A stretch of 64,000 nt of DNA, from the NCBI RefSeq assembly GCF_009729095.1, contig NZ_VTGX01000005.1, forward strand, positions 372,001-436,000, read 5' to 3'. Both the position numbers and the translations under genes were made by a program. Under the pieces are notes generated by a model. It was not told where the DNA came from and searched no databases. It worked only from the letters and a program-made list of their open reading frames with translations. This document shows positions 17,877 to 28,921 of the stretch, one piece after another (the stretch's first letter is position 1; the number at the start of each line of letters is the position of its first letter). Source of the stretch: Mycolicibacterium sp. CBMA 247. GTDB taxonomy: Bacteria > Actinomycetota > Actinomycetes > Mycobacteriales > Mycobacteriaceae.

Positions 17877-17882
17877 TATCGT
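17877..17882 (+). promoter_or_regulatory. putative -10 hexamer, leaderless membrane protein gene
   Basis: TATCGT fits TANNNT and ends exactly 7 bases before the ATG at 17890. No Shine–Dalgarno is present. Confidence 0.5.
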
Positions 17883-17889
17883 TCAAGTC

Positions 17890-18591
17890 ATGAATGATTC
17901 CACTGGAGAACCTATTGGGGTGGGGCGCCGGCAGCAGGCTGGGCCACCACTGGCACTGCTCGCGGGGGTGTCGCTCTTGCTGTTGCTGACCGGGTTGATC
18001 GTCGGTGTCGCTCTCGCCGGTGTGATGCCAATGCCCTACGGAGCGACCGCGACCGTGCATGCCTATATTCGGGACCATGCGGTGGCCGTGCAGGCGGCCG
18101 CCACAGGGACTTTCGCATCGTCGGTGCCGTTGGCGATCTATGCGGCCACGGTGAGTGCGCGTCTGCGCCAGCTGGGCGTCACCGCTCCCGGAGCGACGAT
18201 CGCCCTCGTCGGTGGCGCCCTGGCCGCCGCAGGCATCGGGCTGTCGGGGCTGATCACTTGGGCGCTGTCGCGGCCTGAACTCGCGGTAGACCCGACGCTT
18301 GTCCACGCGCTGTACTACCTGGTGTTCCTCACCGGTGGGCCCGGGCACATCGTGGCCCTCGGGCTGCTGGTGGCCGGGGTGGCGGTGCCGAGTCTCGTTC
18401 TGGGTCTGCTGCCCCGGTCGGTGGCCTGGGCCGGGCTGGTCATCGCGGCGATCGCTGAGCTGAGTTTCCTGACGCTGCTGTGGTGGGGTTTCTCGGTGCT
18501 GCTTCCGGTCGCCCGGTTCAGCGGGCTGATCTGGCTCATCGTGGCCGGCGCCATGCTGCCGCTGCGGCGCCGCAATCGGGGCGCGCAATGA
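17890..18591 (+). CDS. polytopic membrane protein of unknown function
   Basis: A 233-residue integral membrane protein with about six hydrophobic segments (near residues 20–42, 60–75, 90–115, 135–160, 165–185 and 190–225) and a short basic C-terminus RRRNRGAQ. I do not recognise a named family; the layout resembles small DUF998-like proteins. Divergence from marR suggests ligand-responsive expression, as for many efflux or detoxification genes. The stop overlaps the next start (ATGA). The start at 17890 is supported by a leaderless -10 hexamer. Confidence 0.72.
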   Translation: MNDSTGEPIGVGRRQQAGPPLALLAGVSLLLLLTGLIVGVALAGVMPMPYGATATVHAYIRDHAVAVQAAATGTFASSVPLAIYAATVSARLRQLGVTAPGATIALVGGALAAAGIGLSGLITWALSRPELAVDPTLVHALYYLVFLTGGPGHIVALGLLVAGVAVPSLVLGLLPRSVAWAGLVIAAIAELSFLTLLWWGFSVLLPVARFSGLIWLIVAGAMLPLRRRNRGAQ

Positions 18592-19451
18592 AGATGAGTG
18601 TCAGCGTGACGAACTACTCGTGGCCGTCACGCACCCACGAACACCTGGAAGCGATCGCTCGCCGTCTCGACGCCAGCGCGGTCGACACCCTGTGGGTGCC
18701 GGACCATCTGATGCAGGTCGACCCCGCGAGCCGGCCCGAGGAGCCGATGCTCGAGGCGTACACCACGCTGGGGTATCTCGCGGCCGCCACATCGCGGATC
18801 CGGCTCGGCACCATGGTCACCGCGGCCACCATCCGCGCGCCGGCCATGCTGGTCAAGACCGTCACCACGCTGGACGTGCTGTCGGCTGGCCGGGCGTGGC
18901 TGGGGGTCGGCGCCGGCTACAACGGCCACGAGGCGACCGCGATGGGACTGTTTCTGCCGGATACCGCTGAGCGGTTCGCGCGGATGACCGAACTGCTGCA
19001 GTTGGCCGATCGGATGTGGAAAGGCGACGAAACCCCGTTCCGCGGTGAGTATCTCGTTGCCGAACATCCGGTGGCCAGTCCGCGACCTGTCGCGGCGCCG
19101 CGCCCGCCGGTGCTGATCGGCGGCACCGGCGAACGACGCACCCTGCGGCTGGTCGCCGAATATGGCGATGCGTGCAACCTCTTCGACGTACCCGACGGCG
19201 GCGCTGCGATCCGCAGACAGCTCCAGGTGCTCGATCGGCACTGCGCGGATGTCGGCCGGCCGACCGACGAGATCGAGCGCACCGTGACCACGGCGCTCCG
19301 CGACGGAGAGTGGTCCGAGAAGCTCGTCGAGCGCTGCCACGCGTTGGCCGACCTCGGGATCCAGCACGTTGTGGTGATCGCCCGCGGCCGACCGTTGACC
19401 GACACCGACCTCAATTGTGTTGCGGGCGCGGCGGATCAGCTCGCCGCCTAA
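18588..19451 (+). CDS. LLM-class (luciferase-like) flavin-dependent oxidoreductase
   Basis: A 287-residue TIM-barrel oxidoreductase of the bacterial luciferase/F420 class. Typical stretches are VDTLWVPDHLMQVDP, AATSRIRLGTMVTAATIRAP, GVGAGYNGHEATAMG and PPVLIGGTGERRTLRLVAEY. The compact TIGR-type layout suggests F420 rather than FMN dependence, but this is inference. It is translationally coupled to the membrane protein (four-base overlap), so both probably fall under the MarR regulator. The substrate is unknown. Confidence 0.85.
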   Translation: MKMSVSVTNYSWPSRTHEHLEAIARRLDASAVDTLWVPDHLMQVDPASRPEEPMLEAYTTLGYLAAATSRIRLGTMVTAATIRAPAMLVKTVTTLDVLSAGRAWLGVGAGYNGHEATAMGLFLPDTAERFARMTELLQLADRMWKGDETPFRGEYLVAEHPVASPRPVAAPRPPVLIGGTGERRTLRLVAEYGDACNLFDVPDGGAAIRRQLQVLDRHCADVGRPTDEIERTVTTALRDGEWSEKLVERCHALADLGIQHVVVIARGRPLTDTDLNCVAGAADQLAA

Positions 19452-20995
19452 TGCGACAGGCCGAGGTGCCAGCGGAGGAGACGGGCTTTGGGGACGTCGA
19501 TGTTCAGCTCTGCGGCATCGATGAGCGGGCCGAGGCGATCGAGGGTGGACCGGGGCGGCGTCTGGTACGCCGTCGGGGCATCGCGGTCCAGCCATCTGGT
19601 GAGATCTGATCTGGCACGGGCGCGGAGCGTTTCGTCGAAATCGACGACGCCCCAGAGGTCTGCCTCGATCCGTATCCATGTGTCCCTGGCGACCAGCAGG
19701 CTGAACGCGGCGCGCCGTACGTGTGTTGGTTGGTCCGCGCACAGCAATTCCCACAACCGGTCGGTTGGCGGCAGGTCTGGCTGCCCACGCAGTGCCGCCA
19801 GCGCCGCACGCACGACGACTGGAGCTGGGTCGGTGAGCCCGTCTGCGATCCTGCTGAGGGTGCCGCCCAGTCGGCGCACGGCCCGTACCGCTTCGGCTCG
19901 TACCCGCGGACGGTCATGCCGGAGAAAGCCGTAGACCAGCTCCGCGTCATCGACTGTGCCGCACTCGCCGAGCCCGGCGACGACGCCGCGCAGTTGTGAG
20001 TCATCAACGGAGAGAAGCATTTCCCGGTAGCGCTCGGCCGGGTCCCGACCGGCACGTCGCATCGCCCACTGCGCGGTGGCCCGCAGCACCGCCGACCGGT
20101 CCGAGAGGAATGTTTCCCCTGCCTCTGGGTGCCCGATCTGGGCCAGCCCGGCAAGTGCCTCAACACGTACGCGCGTGAAGCGGGCGCCGAGCAGATGTTC
20201 CAACGTGTCCCGTTGCCGACGGCGTACGGCGGCGCGGACGACCGCGTCACCGCACAGGCTCTGGCAGATGTTGTCTCGCTCGGTCAGAGCGGCCGCAACG
20301 ACCTCAGCAGAGTCGGCATGATCCGACTCAACCCACAGGCGATAAGCGAGCCGGCGTGCGTGAAGATCGTCGCTCATGCGGGCCGCGTCGAGCGTTCCGT
20401 CCGATCGCGTGCGCAACGCCTCGGTCACCGCTGCGACGGCATGTTCGCCGCGACGCCAATCGCGCATCGCCAGCGCCACGCCGGTCGCCCGAATCAGCGC
20501 GTCCGCATCGGCGGTGTCGAGCGCTGTGGGCAGCGCCCGCATGGCGTCGACCCGAACCGGTTCCACCCAGTCGGCGGTACGGATCAACAACAGCGGAAGT
20601 AGTCGCTGATCGCTGCGCATCAGCGGCGTATTCACGGAACGCTGCCGTTGCCGTCCGTCTCCCGAGGAGGCAGCGAGCAGCAGGGCGACGGCATCGGATC
20701 TGACCCGCGCGGCGTTGGTGATCCATTTCCACCGGTAGCCCGGGAAGAAGGAGTCGCCCGGGTAGAAGGACTGGCGCACCCTCCGCAGCTCGATGTCCAG
20801 CCGCAGCCAGGTGCGCGGGTGTATGGCCGACAACACCCGCAGTACCTGGTCGGGCTCAGCCCGATCGAGGGCGAGCTGTGCGAGCGCGTTCGCGGTGGCG
20901 CTGAGGCTGCGTCCGCGGTCTGCATCCGCCACGGCGGCGGCCAACTTGTCCAGCGCGTCGGCATCGCCGGACCGCCGGAACCACTCCATTGCCAT
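19448..20995 (-). CDS. HEAT-repeat protein
   Basis: A 515-residue soluble protein built of helical repeats. Segments such as RVRVEALAGLAQIGHPEAGE, RPRVRAEAVRAVRRLGGTLS and PVVVRAALAALRG are classic HEAT-repeat units and recur through residues 130–440. Such scaffolds bind proteins or nucleic acids; no catalytic motif is visible. The start at 20995 is preceded on its strand by AGGAG five bases away. It runs in the same direction as the MBL-fold gene upstream and overlaps the LLM gene end by four bases. Confidence 0.75.
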   Translation of the reverse strand: MAMEWFRRSGDADALDKLAAAVADADRGRSLSATANALAQLALDRAEPDQVLRVLSAIHPRTWLRLDIELRRVRQSFYPGDSFFPGYRWKWITNAARVRSDAVALLLAASSGDGRQRQRSVNTPLMRSDQRLLPLLLIRTADWVEPVRVDAMRALPTALDTADADALIRATGVALAMRDWRRGEHAVAAVTEALRTRSDGTLDAARMSDDLHARRLAYRLWVESDHADSAEVVAAALTERDNICQSLCGDAVVRAAVRRRQRDTLEHLLGARFTRVRVEALAGLAQIGHPEAGETFLSDRSAVLRATAQWAMRRAGRDPAERYREMLLSVDDSQLRGVVAGLGECGTVDDAELVYGFLRHDRPRVRAEAVRAVRRLGGTLSRIADGLTDPAPVVVRAALAALRGQPDLPPTDRLWELLCADQPTHVRRAAFSLLVARDTWIRIEADLWGVVDFDETLRARARSDLTRWLDRDAPTAYQTPPRSTLDRLGPLIDAAELNIDVPKARLLRWHLGLSH

Positions 20996-21078
20996 CGCGC
21001 TCCTTTCCCGCTCGGTGCGGTTCAGTGTGACCGCAACGACCGGTCGGTGCCATCGGATTTCGCGGTCGGCGTGGCTGA

Positions 21079-21939
21079 TCAGGTGGCTGGCTTGATGCCC
21101 ATCCCGGGGTGAACCTGGACCCGGTGCAGATCGTCGCCGAGTTCGATCTGTCGGTCGAACGCCGACGCGGCCAACGCGCGCCACTCGTCTTCGGTGCCCG
21201 CGGCCATACCGGGCACGTAGTGGGTCAGGATCAGGATGCCCACCCCGGCCCGGGTGGCCGTGGCGGCTGCCTCTTCCACCGAGGAGTGATAGTCGCAGAT
21301 GTCGCGGATCCTCTGCATCGGAAGCTGATTCACGAGGTCCTTGCGAATCACGGTGTGTACCAGGGCTCCCGCACCAGCGGCCAAGGTATCGAGGCTCTCG
21401 CACGGCACGGTGTCGCCGGCCAGCACCACTGAAGCTCCGGCATGCTCGACCCGGAACCCGATGGTCGGTGTCACCGGGCGGTGATCGGTGGGCGCCACCA
21501 CGATGCGAACCCCGTCGTGATCCCACACGGTGCCCGCGGTGTATTCGTGCACCTCAACCGGTGGCGGTGCGGTGAGATCCGCGTGATGGGCGATGCGGTA
21601 ACCGATGTCGTGTCCGAAGGCCCGCAGCGTCGCGTCAACCACCTCGGCGGTGCCCGGCGGGCCGATGATCGGCAGGGGCGGAGCGTCCGGGGTGAACGTA
21701 CTCAGCCAGCGCGTGATGATCACGTCGCCCAGGTCGGTGATGTGATCGCTGTGCAGATGGGTCAGCAGCAGCGCGCTGAGGTGGTTGGCGCCCGACCCGA
21801 TCGCAGCCAGGCGCTGCAGCACGCCGCGCCCGCAGTCGATCAGAAACCTCTGGTCGCCGGCGCGCGCCAGGGTCGACGGTCCGGCCCGCTCCGGATCGGG
21901 AATCGGGCTACCGGTGCCGAGCAGCGTGACCTCGATCAT
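21079..21939 (-). CDS. MBL-fold hydrolase, ribonuclease Z-like
   Basis: A 286-residue metallo-beta-lactamase-fold protein. It begins MIEVTLLGTGSPIPDPERAG, has the zinc motif LLTHLHSDHITDLGD, and shows the AGDT-type motif SVVLAGDTVPCESLD and a C-terminal ILTHYVP. This fits the RNase Z/arylsulfatase group, the M. tuberculosis counterpart being Rv2407 as I recall. RNase Z would trim tRNA 3' ends, but related members hydrolyse other esters. The long exosite arm of classical RNase Z is not evident, so the substrate is uncertain. Confidence 0.82.
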   Translation of the reverse strand: MIEVTLLGTGSPIPDPERAGPSTLARAGDQRFLIDCGRGVLQRLAAIGSGANHLSALLLTHLHSDHITDLGDVIITRWLSTFTPDAPPLPIIGPPGTAEVVDATLRAFGHDIGYRIAHHADLTAPPPVEVHEYTAGTVWDHDGVRIVVAPTDHRPVTPTIGFRVEHAGASVVLAGDTVPCESLDTLAAGAGALVHTVIRKDLVNQLPMQRIRDICDYHSSVEEAAATATRAGVGILILTHYVPGMAAGTEDEWRALAASAFDRQIELGDDLHRVQVHPGMGIKPAT

Positions 21940-22058
21940 GGCCTCATTCCTACGCCGTCCCGGCGTCGGACACTCAGGAAAAGGCGACCGTTTCGGTTTC
22001 CGGCGGCGGATCTTCGGTCGCCCCCGCGTGGCCCCTTTCCTCCAGGCGACCGCCGACC

Positions 22059-22064
22059 TAGCCT
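22059..22064 (+). promoter_or_regulatory. putative -10 hexamer upstream of the CBS gene
   Basis: TAGCCT matches TANNNT and lies 32 bases before the ATG at 22097. That gene has a good Shine–Dalgarno, so a leadered transcript of about 25 nt is plausible. Confidence 0.35.
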
Positions 22065-22096
22065 GGTGTGAGGTGAATCACGATCGGAGGCTGCCG

Positions 22097-22528
22097 ATGC
22101 GAATCGCGGACGTGCTGAAAAACAAGGGCACGGCGGTGGTGACGATTTCGCCGGAGACCACGGTGACCGAGCTGCTGGCCGGGCTGACCGAGCTGAACAT
22201 CGGCGCCATGGTCGTGATGGGGCCGAGTGGGCTGGCCGGCATCGTCTCGGAACGCGATGTGGTGCGGAAACTGCACGAACGGGGCAGCAGCCTGTTGGCG
22301 CAGCCGGTGTCGGAGATCATGACCACGGTGGTGGCGACCTGCACGCCACGCGACACCGTGGATCACCTCAGCGCATTGATGACCGAGAACCGGGTGCGCC
22401 ACATTCCGGTCCTCGACCGCGGCAGGCTGGCCGGCATCGTCAGCATCGGGGACATCGTCAAGACCCGGATGGAGGAGTTGGAGGCCGAGCAGCAACAGCT
22501 GCAGGACTACATCACTCAGGGCCGTTGA
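22097..22528 (+). CDS. CBS-domain pair protein
   Basis: A 143-residue protein made of two CBS domains: TISPETTVTELLAGLTELNI to IVSERDVVRKLHERG, then ATCTPRDTVDHLSALMTENR to IVSIGDIVKTRMEELEAEQ. Stand-alone CBS pairs bind adenine nucleotides and act as energy or redox sensors, usually with unknown partners. GGAGG lies seven bases before the ATG at 22097. The 22529–22796 stretch that follows shows no gene I can support. Confidence 0.9.
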   Translation: MRIADVLKNKGTAVVTISPETTVTELLAGLTELNIGAMVVMGPSGLAGIVSERDVVRKLHERGSSLLAQPVSEIMTTVVATCTPRDTVDHLSALMTENRVRHIPVLDRGRLAGIVSIGDIVKTRMEELEAEQQQLQDYITQGR

Positions 22529-22814
22529 CCCGCGCACTTGACTCAGCGGTGAGAATTCGGTGGGACACGCGGCGATCGACGTTGCGTCGAGAATTTGTTC
22601 GGGTCCACTTGGCGGAGTCCACAATTCGCGTGTTCGACGTCGTTTTTGAAGGATCGAAAGACGATTCTGATCGACTGTGTCATCACTGGCTCCTGACCGT
22701 CGGCGTTCGATCACTTCTCAACCAGCTCAACGCATCTGGTATTCGGCGAACGCCCCTTGTCGCCGGGCTGTGTCTGGCCGAAAGGATCTGAGACCCGTGT
22801 GCGATCGTGGGCGG

Positions 22815-23423
22815 ATGGCCGCTGTCGACGTTCGTCCCGCGCACAAATCCGACATCGAGCAGCTTGCCGGTGTCCTGGGGCGTGCGTTCCATGACGATCC
22901 GGTGATGGTGTGGATGCTGCCCGAGGCTGCACGCCGGAAACGGGCGCTGGCCCGGATGTTCGCCACCATGACCCGTCACCATTTCCTGGCCGGCGGGGGT
23001 AGCGAGGTGGCGCTGCGGGCGGGCGCCATCGGGGCGGCGGCATTGTGGGACCCGCCGGGGTGTTGGAGGCAGACCCCGCTGCAGGAGTTGCTGATGATGC
23101 CCGGCTTTGCCCGGGCCTTGGGGCGGCGGGCCGTCCGGGGCAAGCAGATCGCCGAGCTGATGAAGAAGCATCATCCCGACGAGCCACATTGGTACCTCGC
23201 GGTGATCGGCAGTGATCCCACCGTGCGCAGTGGCGGGTTCGGCCACGCATTGCTGCGGTCACGCCTGGACCGGGTGGATGCCGAGCATGCCCCGGCGTAT
23301 CTGGAGTCGAGTAATCCCCACAACGTTCCGTACTACTCGCGGTTCGGGTTCGAGGTCACGGGGGAGATCGCGCTGCCCGACGGTGGACCCACGATGACGC
23401 CGATGTGGCGGGCGCCGCGCTGA
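22815..23423 (+). CDS. GNAT family N-acetyltransferase
   Basis: A 202-residue GNAT. The N-terminal VDVRPAHKSDIEQLAGVLGR AFHDD pattern, the acetyl-CoA-binding turn with GSDPTVRSGGFGHALL in place of the usual QGxGxG, and the C-terminal YLESSNPHNVPYYSRFGFEV are diagnostic. The substrate is unknown. The ATG at 22815 places the first beta strand at the N-terminus; a GTG at 22797 is in frame six codons earlier and cannot be excluded. Confidence 0.85.
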   Translation: MAAVDVRPAHKSDIEQLAGVLGRAFHDDPVMVWMLPEAARRKRALARMFATMTRHHFLAGGGSEVALRAGAIGAAALWDPPGCWRQTPLQELLMMPGFARALGRRAVRGKQIAELMKKHHPDEPHWYLAVIGSDPTVRSGGFGHALLRSRLDRVDAEHAPAYLESSNPHNVPYYSRFGFEVTGEIALPDGGPTMTPMWRAPR

Positions 23424-23435
23424 CTTCTGCTTCGG

Positions 23436-24083
23436 TCAGCTCCAGGAGTACTCGGCGCGCAGCCGGATGGCGACCGCCTCGAACCGGTTGCGGTCCAGGA
23501 TCGCGCCCTCGCGGCGGATGCCTTCTTCGGGTACGTCGAGCACCCGGTCCAGCCGGACCCAGCTCGGCCTTCCGTCGTAGTCCCAGTTGCCGATGCCGAT
23601 GTCGACCCAGTCCGGATCATTTTGGTGATAGTCCTGGCTGGAGAGCATCAACCCGAGCAGGGTGCGCTGATCGCGGCCCACCACCAGGACCGGGCGGTCC
23701 TTGCCCCGGGTCGGATCGTCCTCGTAAACCACCCAGGTCCACACGATCTCGCCCGGATCGGCTTGTCCGTCCAGGTCGGGGGCGTAGACGACTTTGCGGG
23801 CGCGGTGTGCGGTGGGCACGCTGTTCTTCGACACCGGCCGTCCCGCGGTGATCGCCTGGGGCGAAGCGGCCACGCCGCCTGCGAGCACCTCCAGGCCCAG
23901 CCTGATGCCCTGCTGAATCCCCTGTTGGATGCCTTGCTGCACGGCCCGCGGCACGTTGTCGGTGGTCTGTAGCTGGCGGACAAACTTCGGCGCCTCGTTG
24001 AACACCAGGTTCTCGGCGCCATCCCTGACGCCTTTGAGAACCTGTTGGAACGCCTTCCACTGCGACGCCATGGTGTCGAGCAT
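23436..24083 (-). CDS. PemK/MazF-fold protein with long N-terminal extension
   Basis: A 215-residue protein whose C-terminal 120 residues have the PemK/MazF fold. The marker segments are GEIVWTWVVYEDDPTRGKDR then PVLVVGRDQRTLLGLMLSSQ, and GRPSWVRLDRVLDVPEEGI. Classical MazF toxins are about 110 residues and sit beside an antitoxin gene. Here no antitoxin is adjacent, and an 85-residue helical extension with the repeat GIQQGIQQGI precedes the fold. I recall a homologue in M. tuberculosis (Rv2405). A toxin role is doubtful. An alternative start is the in-frame ATG at 24071. Confidence 0.8.
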   Translation of the reverse strand: MLDTMASQWKAFQQVLKGVRDGAENLVFNEAPKFVRQLQTTDNVPRAVQQGIQQGIQQGIRLGLEVLAGGVAASPQAITAGRPVSKNSVPTAHRARKVVYAPDLDGQADPGEIVWTWVVYEDDPTRGKDRPVLVVGRDQRTLLGLMLSSQDYHQNDPDWVDIGIGNWDYDGRPSWVRLDRVLDVPEEGIRREGAILDRNRFEAVAIRLRAEYSWS

Positions 24084-24171
24084 AAGTCAGCGACCCCGCG
24101 GCGATTGTGTCGTGACGGTGCTTGCTCGATACCCTGGAGATGCACAGCACGTGCTTGACACCACGCTCACC

Positions 24172-24176
24172 AGGAG
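24172..24176 (+). promoter_or_regulatory. Shine–Dalgarno that decides the lepA start
   Basis: AGGAG lies six bases before the ATC at 24183 and directly against the ATT at 24177. Spacing therefore favours ATC 24183 as the initiation codon. Confidence 0.6.
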
Positions 24177-24182
24177 ATTCCC

Positions 24183-26036
<1,854 letters not shown>

Positions 26037-26098
26037 TCGGTCCCGGTCGGGATTGCGTCGCGCTGAGCGCAACCCTCGGCTGTCGCCGGTGACGATCG

Positions 26099-26104
26099 TA
26101 GTGT
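26099..26104 (+). promoter_or_regulatory. putative -10 hexamer, leaderless organosulfur operon
   Basis: TAGTGT fits TANNNT and ends exactly seven bases before the GTG at 26112, with no Shine–Dalgarno. The five-gene operon therefore probably begins with a leaderless mRNA. Confidence 0.5.
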
Positions 26105-26111
26105 CGCCGGG

Positions 26112-27416
26112 GTGTCCAGAGAGCTGCATCTGCTGGCCTTCGGCAATACCCGGTCTTCCGGGCCGTGGCGGCATCCCGACATCGACAACAGCCCCGCCGG
26201 GGTGCGCCAACGGCTGATCAGCTATGCGCAGACCGCGGAGGCCGGTACCTTCGACGCGCTGTTCTTCGCCGACGGCCTGAACTACGGCCCGCCGGCGACC
26301 TGGGCGTACAAGATCACGGAGGACTTCGAACCGCTGACCGCGACGGCCGCGCTGTCCTCGGTCACCGAGCGGATCGGACTGGTGGTCACCGGATCGGCAA
26401 CCCTGGCCCATCCGTATCACCTTGCCCGCCAGTTGCTCTCACTGGATCACCTCAGCGATGGCCGGGCCGGCTGGAACCTGGTCACCAGCTTCGCACAGGC
26501 CGCGGCCGACAACTTCAGTGCCCGCGGCGTGGTGGCCCACGACGAGCGCTACCGCGTCGCCGAGGAGGCGCTCGAAGTGGTGCGCAAGCTGTGGGACGGC
26601 TGGGGTGAGGACACCGTCGTCGAAGACCGCTCCGCTGGGATATTCAACGATGTCAACAGAATTCAGCCGACCGACCATCATGGGCGCTTCTTCGACGTGA
26701 CCGGCCCGCTCGGTGCGGCCCGGTCGGTGCAAGGGCAGCCGGTCATCTTCCAGGCCGGATCATCGGAGACCGGTCGGGGTTTCGCCGCCCGCCACGCCGA
26801 GGTGATCTTCACCAGCCATGGCAACCGGGCTCGGGCCCGGGATTTCTACACCCAGATCCACGAGGAGTCACGACGATTCGGCCGGGTCAGGCCGCCGCTG
26901 ATCACGCCGTCGCTGCGGTACCTCGTCGGTTCGACCGAGCGAGAAGCCCGGCGCGCGCAGCAGCAGGAGTACGAGTACTTCAGCCCGCAATACCAGGCCG
27001 GGTGGTTGCTCGAGGTCGATATCGACGTCACCGGAGCCGACCTGGACGGTCCGGTTCCGGATTCGGCCTTCCCGGCGCACACCGAGACCCATCAGACCGC
27101 ACTGGCCGGCTACCGGCTGCTGGCCGCCGAGGGAAACCCCACGGTACGAGAGTTCCTGTACCGCACGGTCAACGGCTGGGGCGCGGCAGTGGTCGGGACA
27201 CCCGAGCAGATCGCCGACGAAATAGAGCAGTGGTTCACTGCCGGTGCCGCCGACGGGTTCGTGCTCCGGGACTCCGGGTTACCCGGTCAGCACGAGCTTT
27301 TCGTCGAGCAGGTGGTGCCGGTGCTGCGCAAACGGGGACTGTTCCGCCACGAATACGCCGGCACCACCTTGAGATCCCATCTCGGGCTCGAAGTGCCGCA
27401 GCGGCAGCCGTCATGA
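26112..27416 (+). CDS. NtaA/SnaA/DszA-family FMN-dependent monooxygenase
   Basis: A 434-residue luciferase-like monooxygenase of the NtaA/SnaA/DszA group. Typical segments are FDALFFADGLNYGPP, HPYHLARQLLSLDHLSDGRA, GWNLVTSFAQAAADNF, HHGRFFDVTGPL and VIFQAGSSETGRGFAARHAE. Members use FMNH2 from a separate reductase to cleave C–S or C–N bonds in sulfonates, sulfones or aminopolycarboxylates. It is first in a tightly overlapping operon with a second monooxygenase, a permease, a GNAT and a DszC-like flavoprotein, which suggests organosulfur scavenging. The start GTG 26112 is supported by a leaderless -10. Confidence 0.87.
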   Translation: MSRELHLLAFGNTRSSGPWRHPDIDNSPAGVRQRLISYAQTAEAGTFDALFFADGLNYGPPATWAYKITEDFEPLTATAALSSVTERIGLVVTGSATLAHPYHLARQLLSLDHLSDGRAGWNLVTSFAQAAADNFSARGVVAHDERYRVAEEALEVVRKLWDGWGEDTVVEDRSAGIFNDVNRIQPTDHHGRFFDVTGPLGAARSVQGQPVIFQAGSSETGRGFAARHAEVIFTSHGNRARARDFYTQIHEESRRFGRVRPPLITPSLRYLVGSTEREARRAQQQEYEYFSPQYQAGWLLEVDIDVTGADLDGPVPDSAFPAHTETHQTALAGYRLLAAEGNPTVREFLYRTVNGWGAAVVGTPEQIADEIEQWFTAGAADGFVLRDSGLPGQHELFVEQVVPVLRKRGLFRHEYAGTTLRSHLGLEVPQRQPS

Positions 27417-28795
27417 CCGAACCGTATGTGCTGTCGGCGTTCACCATGTCGACGGTGTCGCACGGCAATTTTGGGCTGTGGCGACACCCGCAGGACCGCA
27501 CCGCCGACTACACCGATGTCCGGTACTGGGTGGAACTGGCGAAGCTGCTCGACGACGGTGGTTTCGACGCGTTGTTCATCGCCGATGCGGTCGGGCAACT
27601 CGACGTGTTCGGCGGTGACGCCAGTGCGGCGTTGGCGCGTGCCGTGCAGACGCCGGTGACCGACCCGCTGCTTGTGGTGTCGGCGATGGCCGCGGCAACC
27701 CAGCGCCTGGGATTCGGCATCACGGTGTCCACCACCTACGAGAGTCCGTACCTGTTGGCGCGCAAGTTCAGCACCCTGGACCACCTCACCGGAGGCCGGA
27801 TCGGCTGGAACATCGTCACCTCCCTGCTCGACAGCGCTGCCCGTAACATCATCGGGCTCGACCGGCAGATTCCGCACGACGAGCGCTACGCGATGGCCCA
27901 GGAATTCGTGGAAGTGACATACAAACTCTGGGAAGGGTCGTGGGAGCCCGGCGCGGTACTGCGGGATGCCGAACGCGGGGTATACACCGACCCGGCCAAA
28001 GTGCACGAGATCGGCCATCACGGGCGGTATTTCACCGTGCCAGGGGCGCACCTGGTCGAACCCTCGCCGCAGCGCACCCCGGTGCTGTTCCAGGCCGGCA
28101 CTTCACCGGCCGGCCGCGAGTTCGCCTCCCGCAATGCAGAACTGGTGTTCGTCAGTGATCCTAGGCCCGAGGTGTTGCGGGACCACATCGATGACATCCG
28201 GCGCCGGGCGGCCGGACATGGCCGGGACCCGTACTCGCTGAAATTCGTCACCTCGGTCGAGATTGTCACGGACAGTACCGATTCCGCTGCCCAGGCCAAA
28301 GTGCGCGAGCTAACGGAGTTCCATGACCTGCAGGCCGGGCTCGTGCTGTTGTCGGCACTGTCCGGTGTGGACTGGTCGACCTATGGGGTGGATCGCCCGA
28401 TCGAGCAGTTCGATACCGACGCCAGCCGGTCGATCCTGGCCGCGGTCACCGACTCGAATGTCCGTGAGCGCCTGACATTGCGGGACTATGTCGGGGGACT
28501 GGGCGGCTTCGGCGGCGAGTTGTTCGTCGGATCGGCCGCCACGGTTGCCGATGCCCTGGACGCCTATGCCCGCCGGACCGGCGTGGACGGATTCAACATC
28601 GCCTATCACATCACGCCCGGCAGCTTCGCCGACGTGGCCGAGTACCTCATCCCGGAACTGCGCCGTCGTGGTCGTGCCCGCGAGCTGGGCGATCCGACCA
28701 CGCTGCGTCAGCGGTTGTTCGGTGGCAGCTCGGGTCTGCTGGGCGACGGGCATCCGGCCGCCTCATTCCGCAGGAATTCTGTTCATTCGCAATAG
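27413..28795 (+). CDS. second NtaA/SnaA/DszA-family FMN-dependent monooxygenase
   Basis: A 460-residue paralogue of the preceding enzyme with a four-base ATGA overlap. Conserved segments are MSTVSHGNFGLWRHP, FDALFIADAVGQLDVF, ESPYLLARKFSTLDHLTGGR, GWNIVTSLLDSAARN and PVLFQAGTSPAGREFASRNA. The C-terminal GVDGFNIAYHITPGSFADVA is the usual barrel end. Two related monooxygenases in one operon may act in sequence or on different substrates. The 28796–28921 gap to the permease carries no gene. Confidence 0.88.
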   Translation: MTEPYVLSAFTMSTVSHGNFGLWRHPQDRTADYTDVRYWVELAKLLDDGGFDALFIADAVGQLDVFGGDASAALARAVQTPVTDPLLVVSAMAAATQRLGFGITVSTTYESPYLLARKFSTLDHLTGGRIGWNIVTSLLDSAARNIIGLDRQIPHDERYAMAQEFVEVTYKLWEGSWEPGAVLRDAERGVYTDPAKVHEIGHHGRYFTVPGAHLVEPSPQRTPVLFQAGTSPAGREFASRNAELVFVSDPRPEVLRDHIDDIRRRAAGHGRDPYSLKFVTSVEIVTDSTDSAAQAKVRELTEFHDLQAGLVLLSALSGVDWSTYGVDRPIEQFDTDASRSILAAVTDSNVRERLTLRDYVGGLGGFGGELFVGSAATVADALDAYARRTGVDGFNIAYHITPGSFADVAEYLIPELRRRGRARELGDPTTLRQRLFGGSSGLLGDGHPAASFRRNSVHSQ

Positions 28796-28921
28796 AATCC
28801 CGCCGATTCCATAGCTGACGCCGCGAATCCGATTGCGGCAGTGTGGCACCACATACCGACTCATCAACCACCCGTACCGATTCACGGACGGGCGGCGTCG
28901 CGGTCAGAAAGGGACATTACC

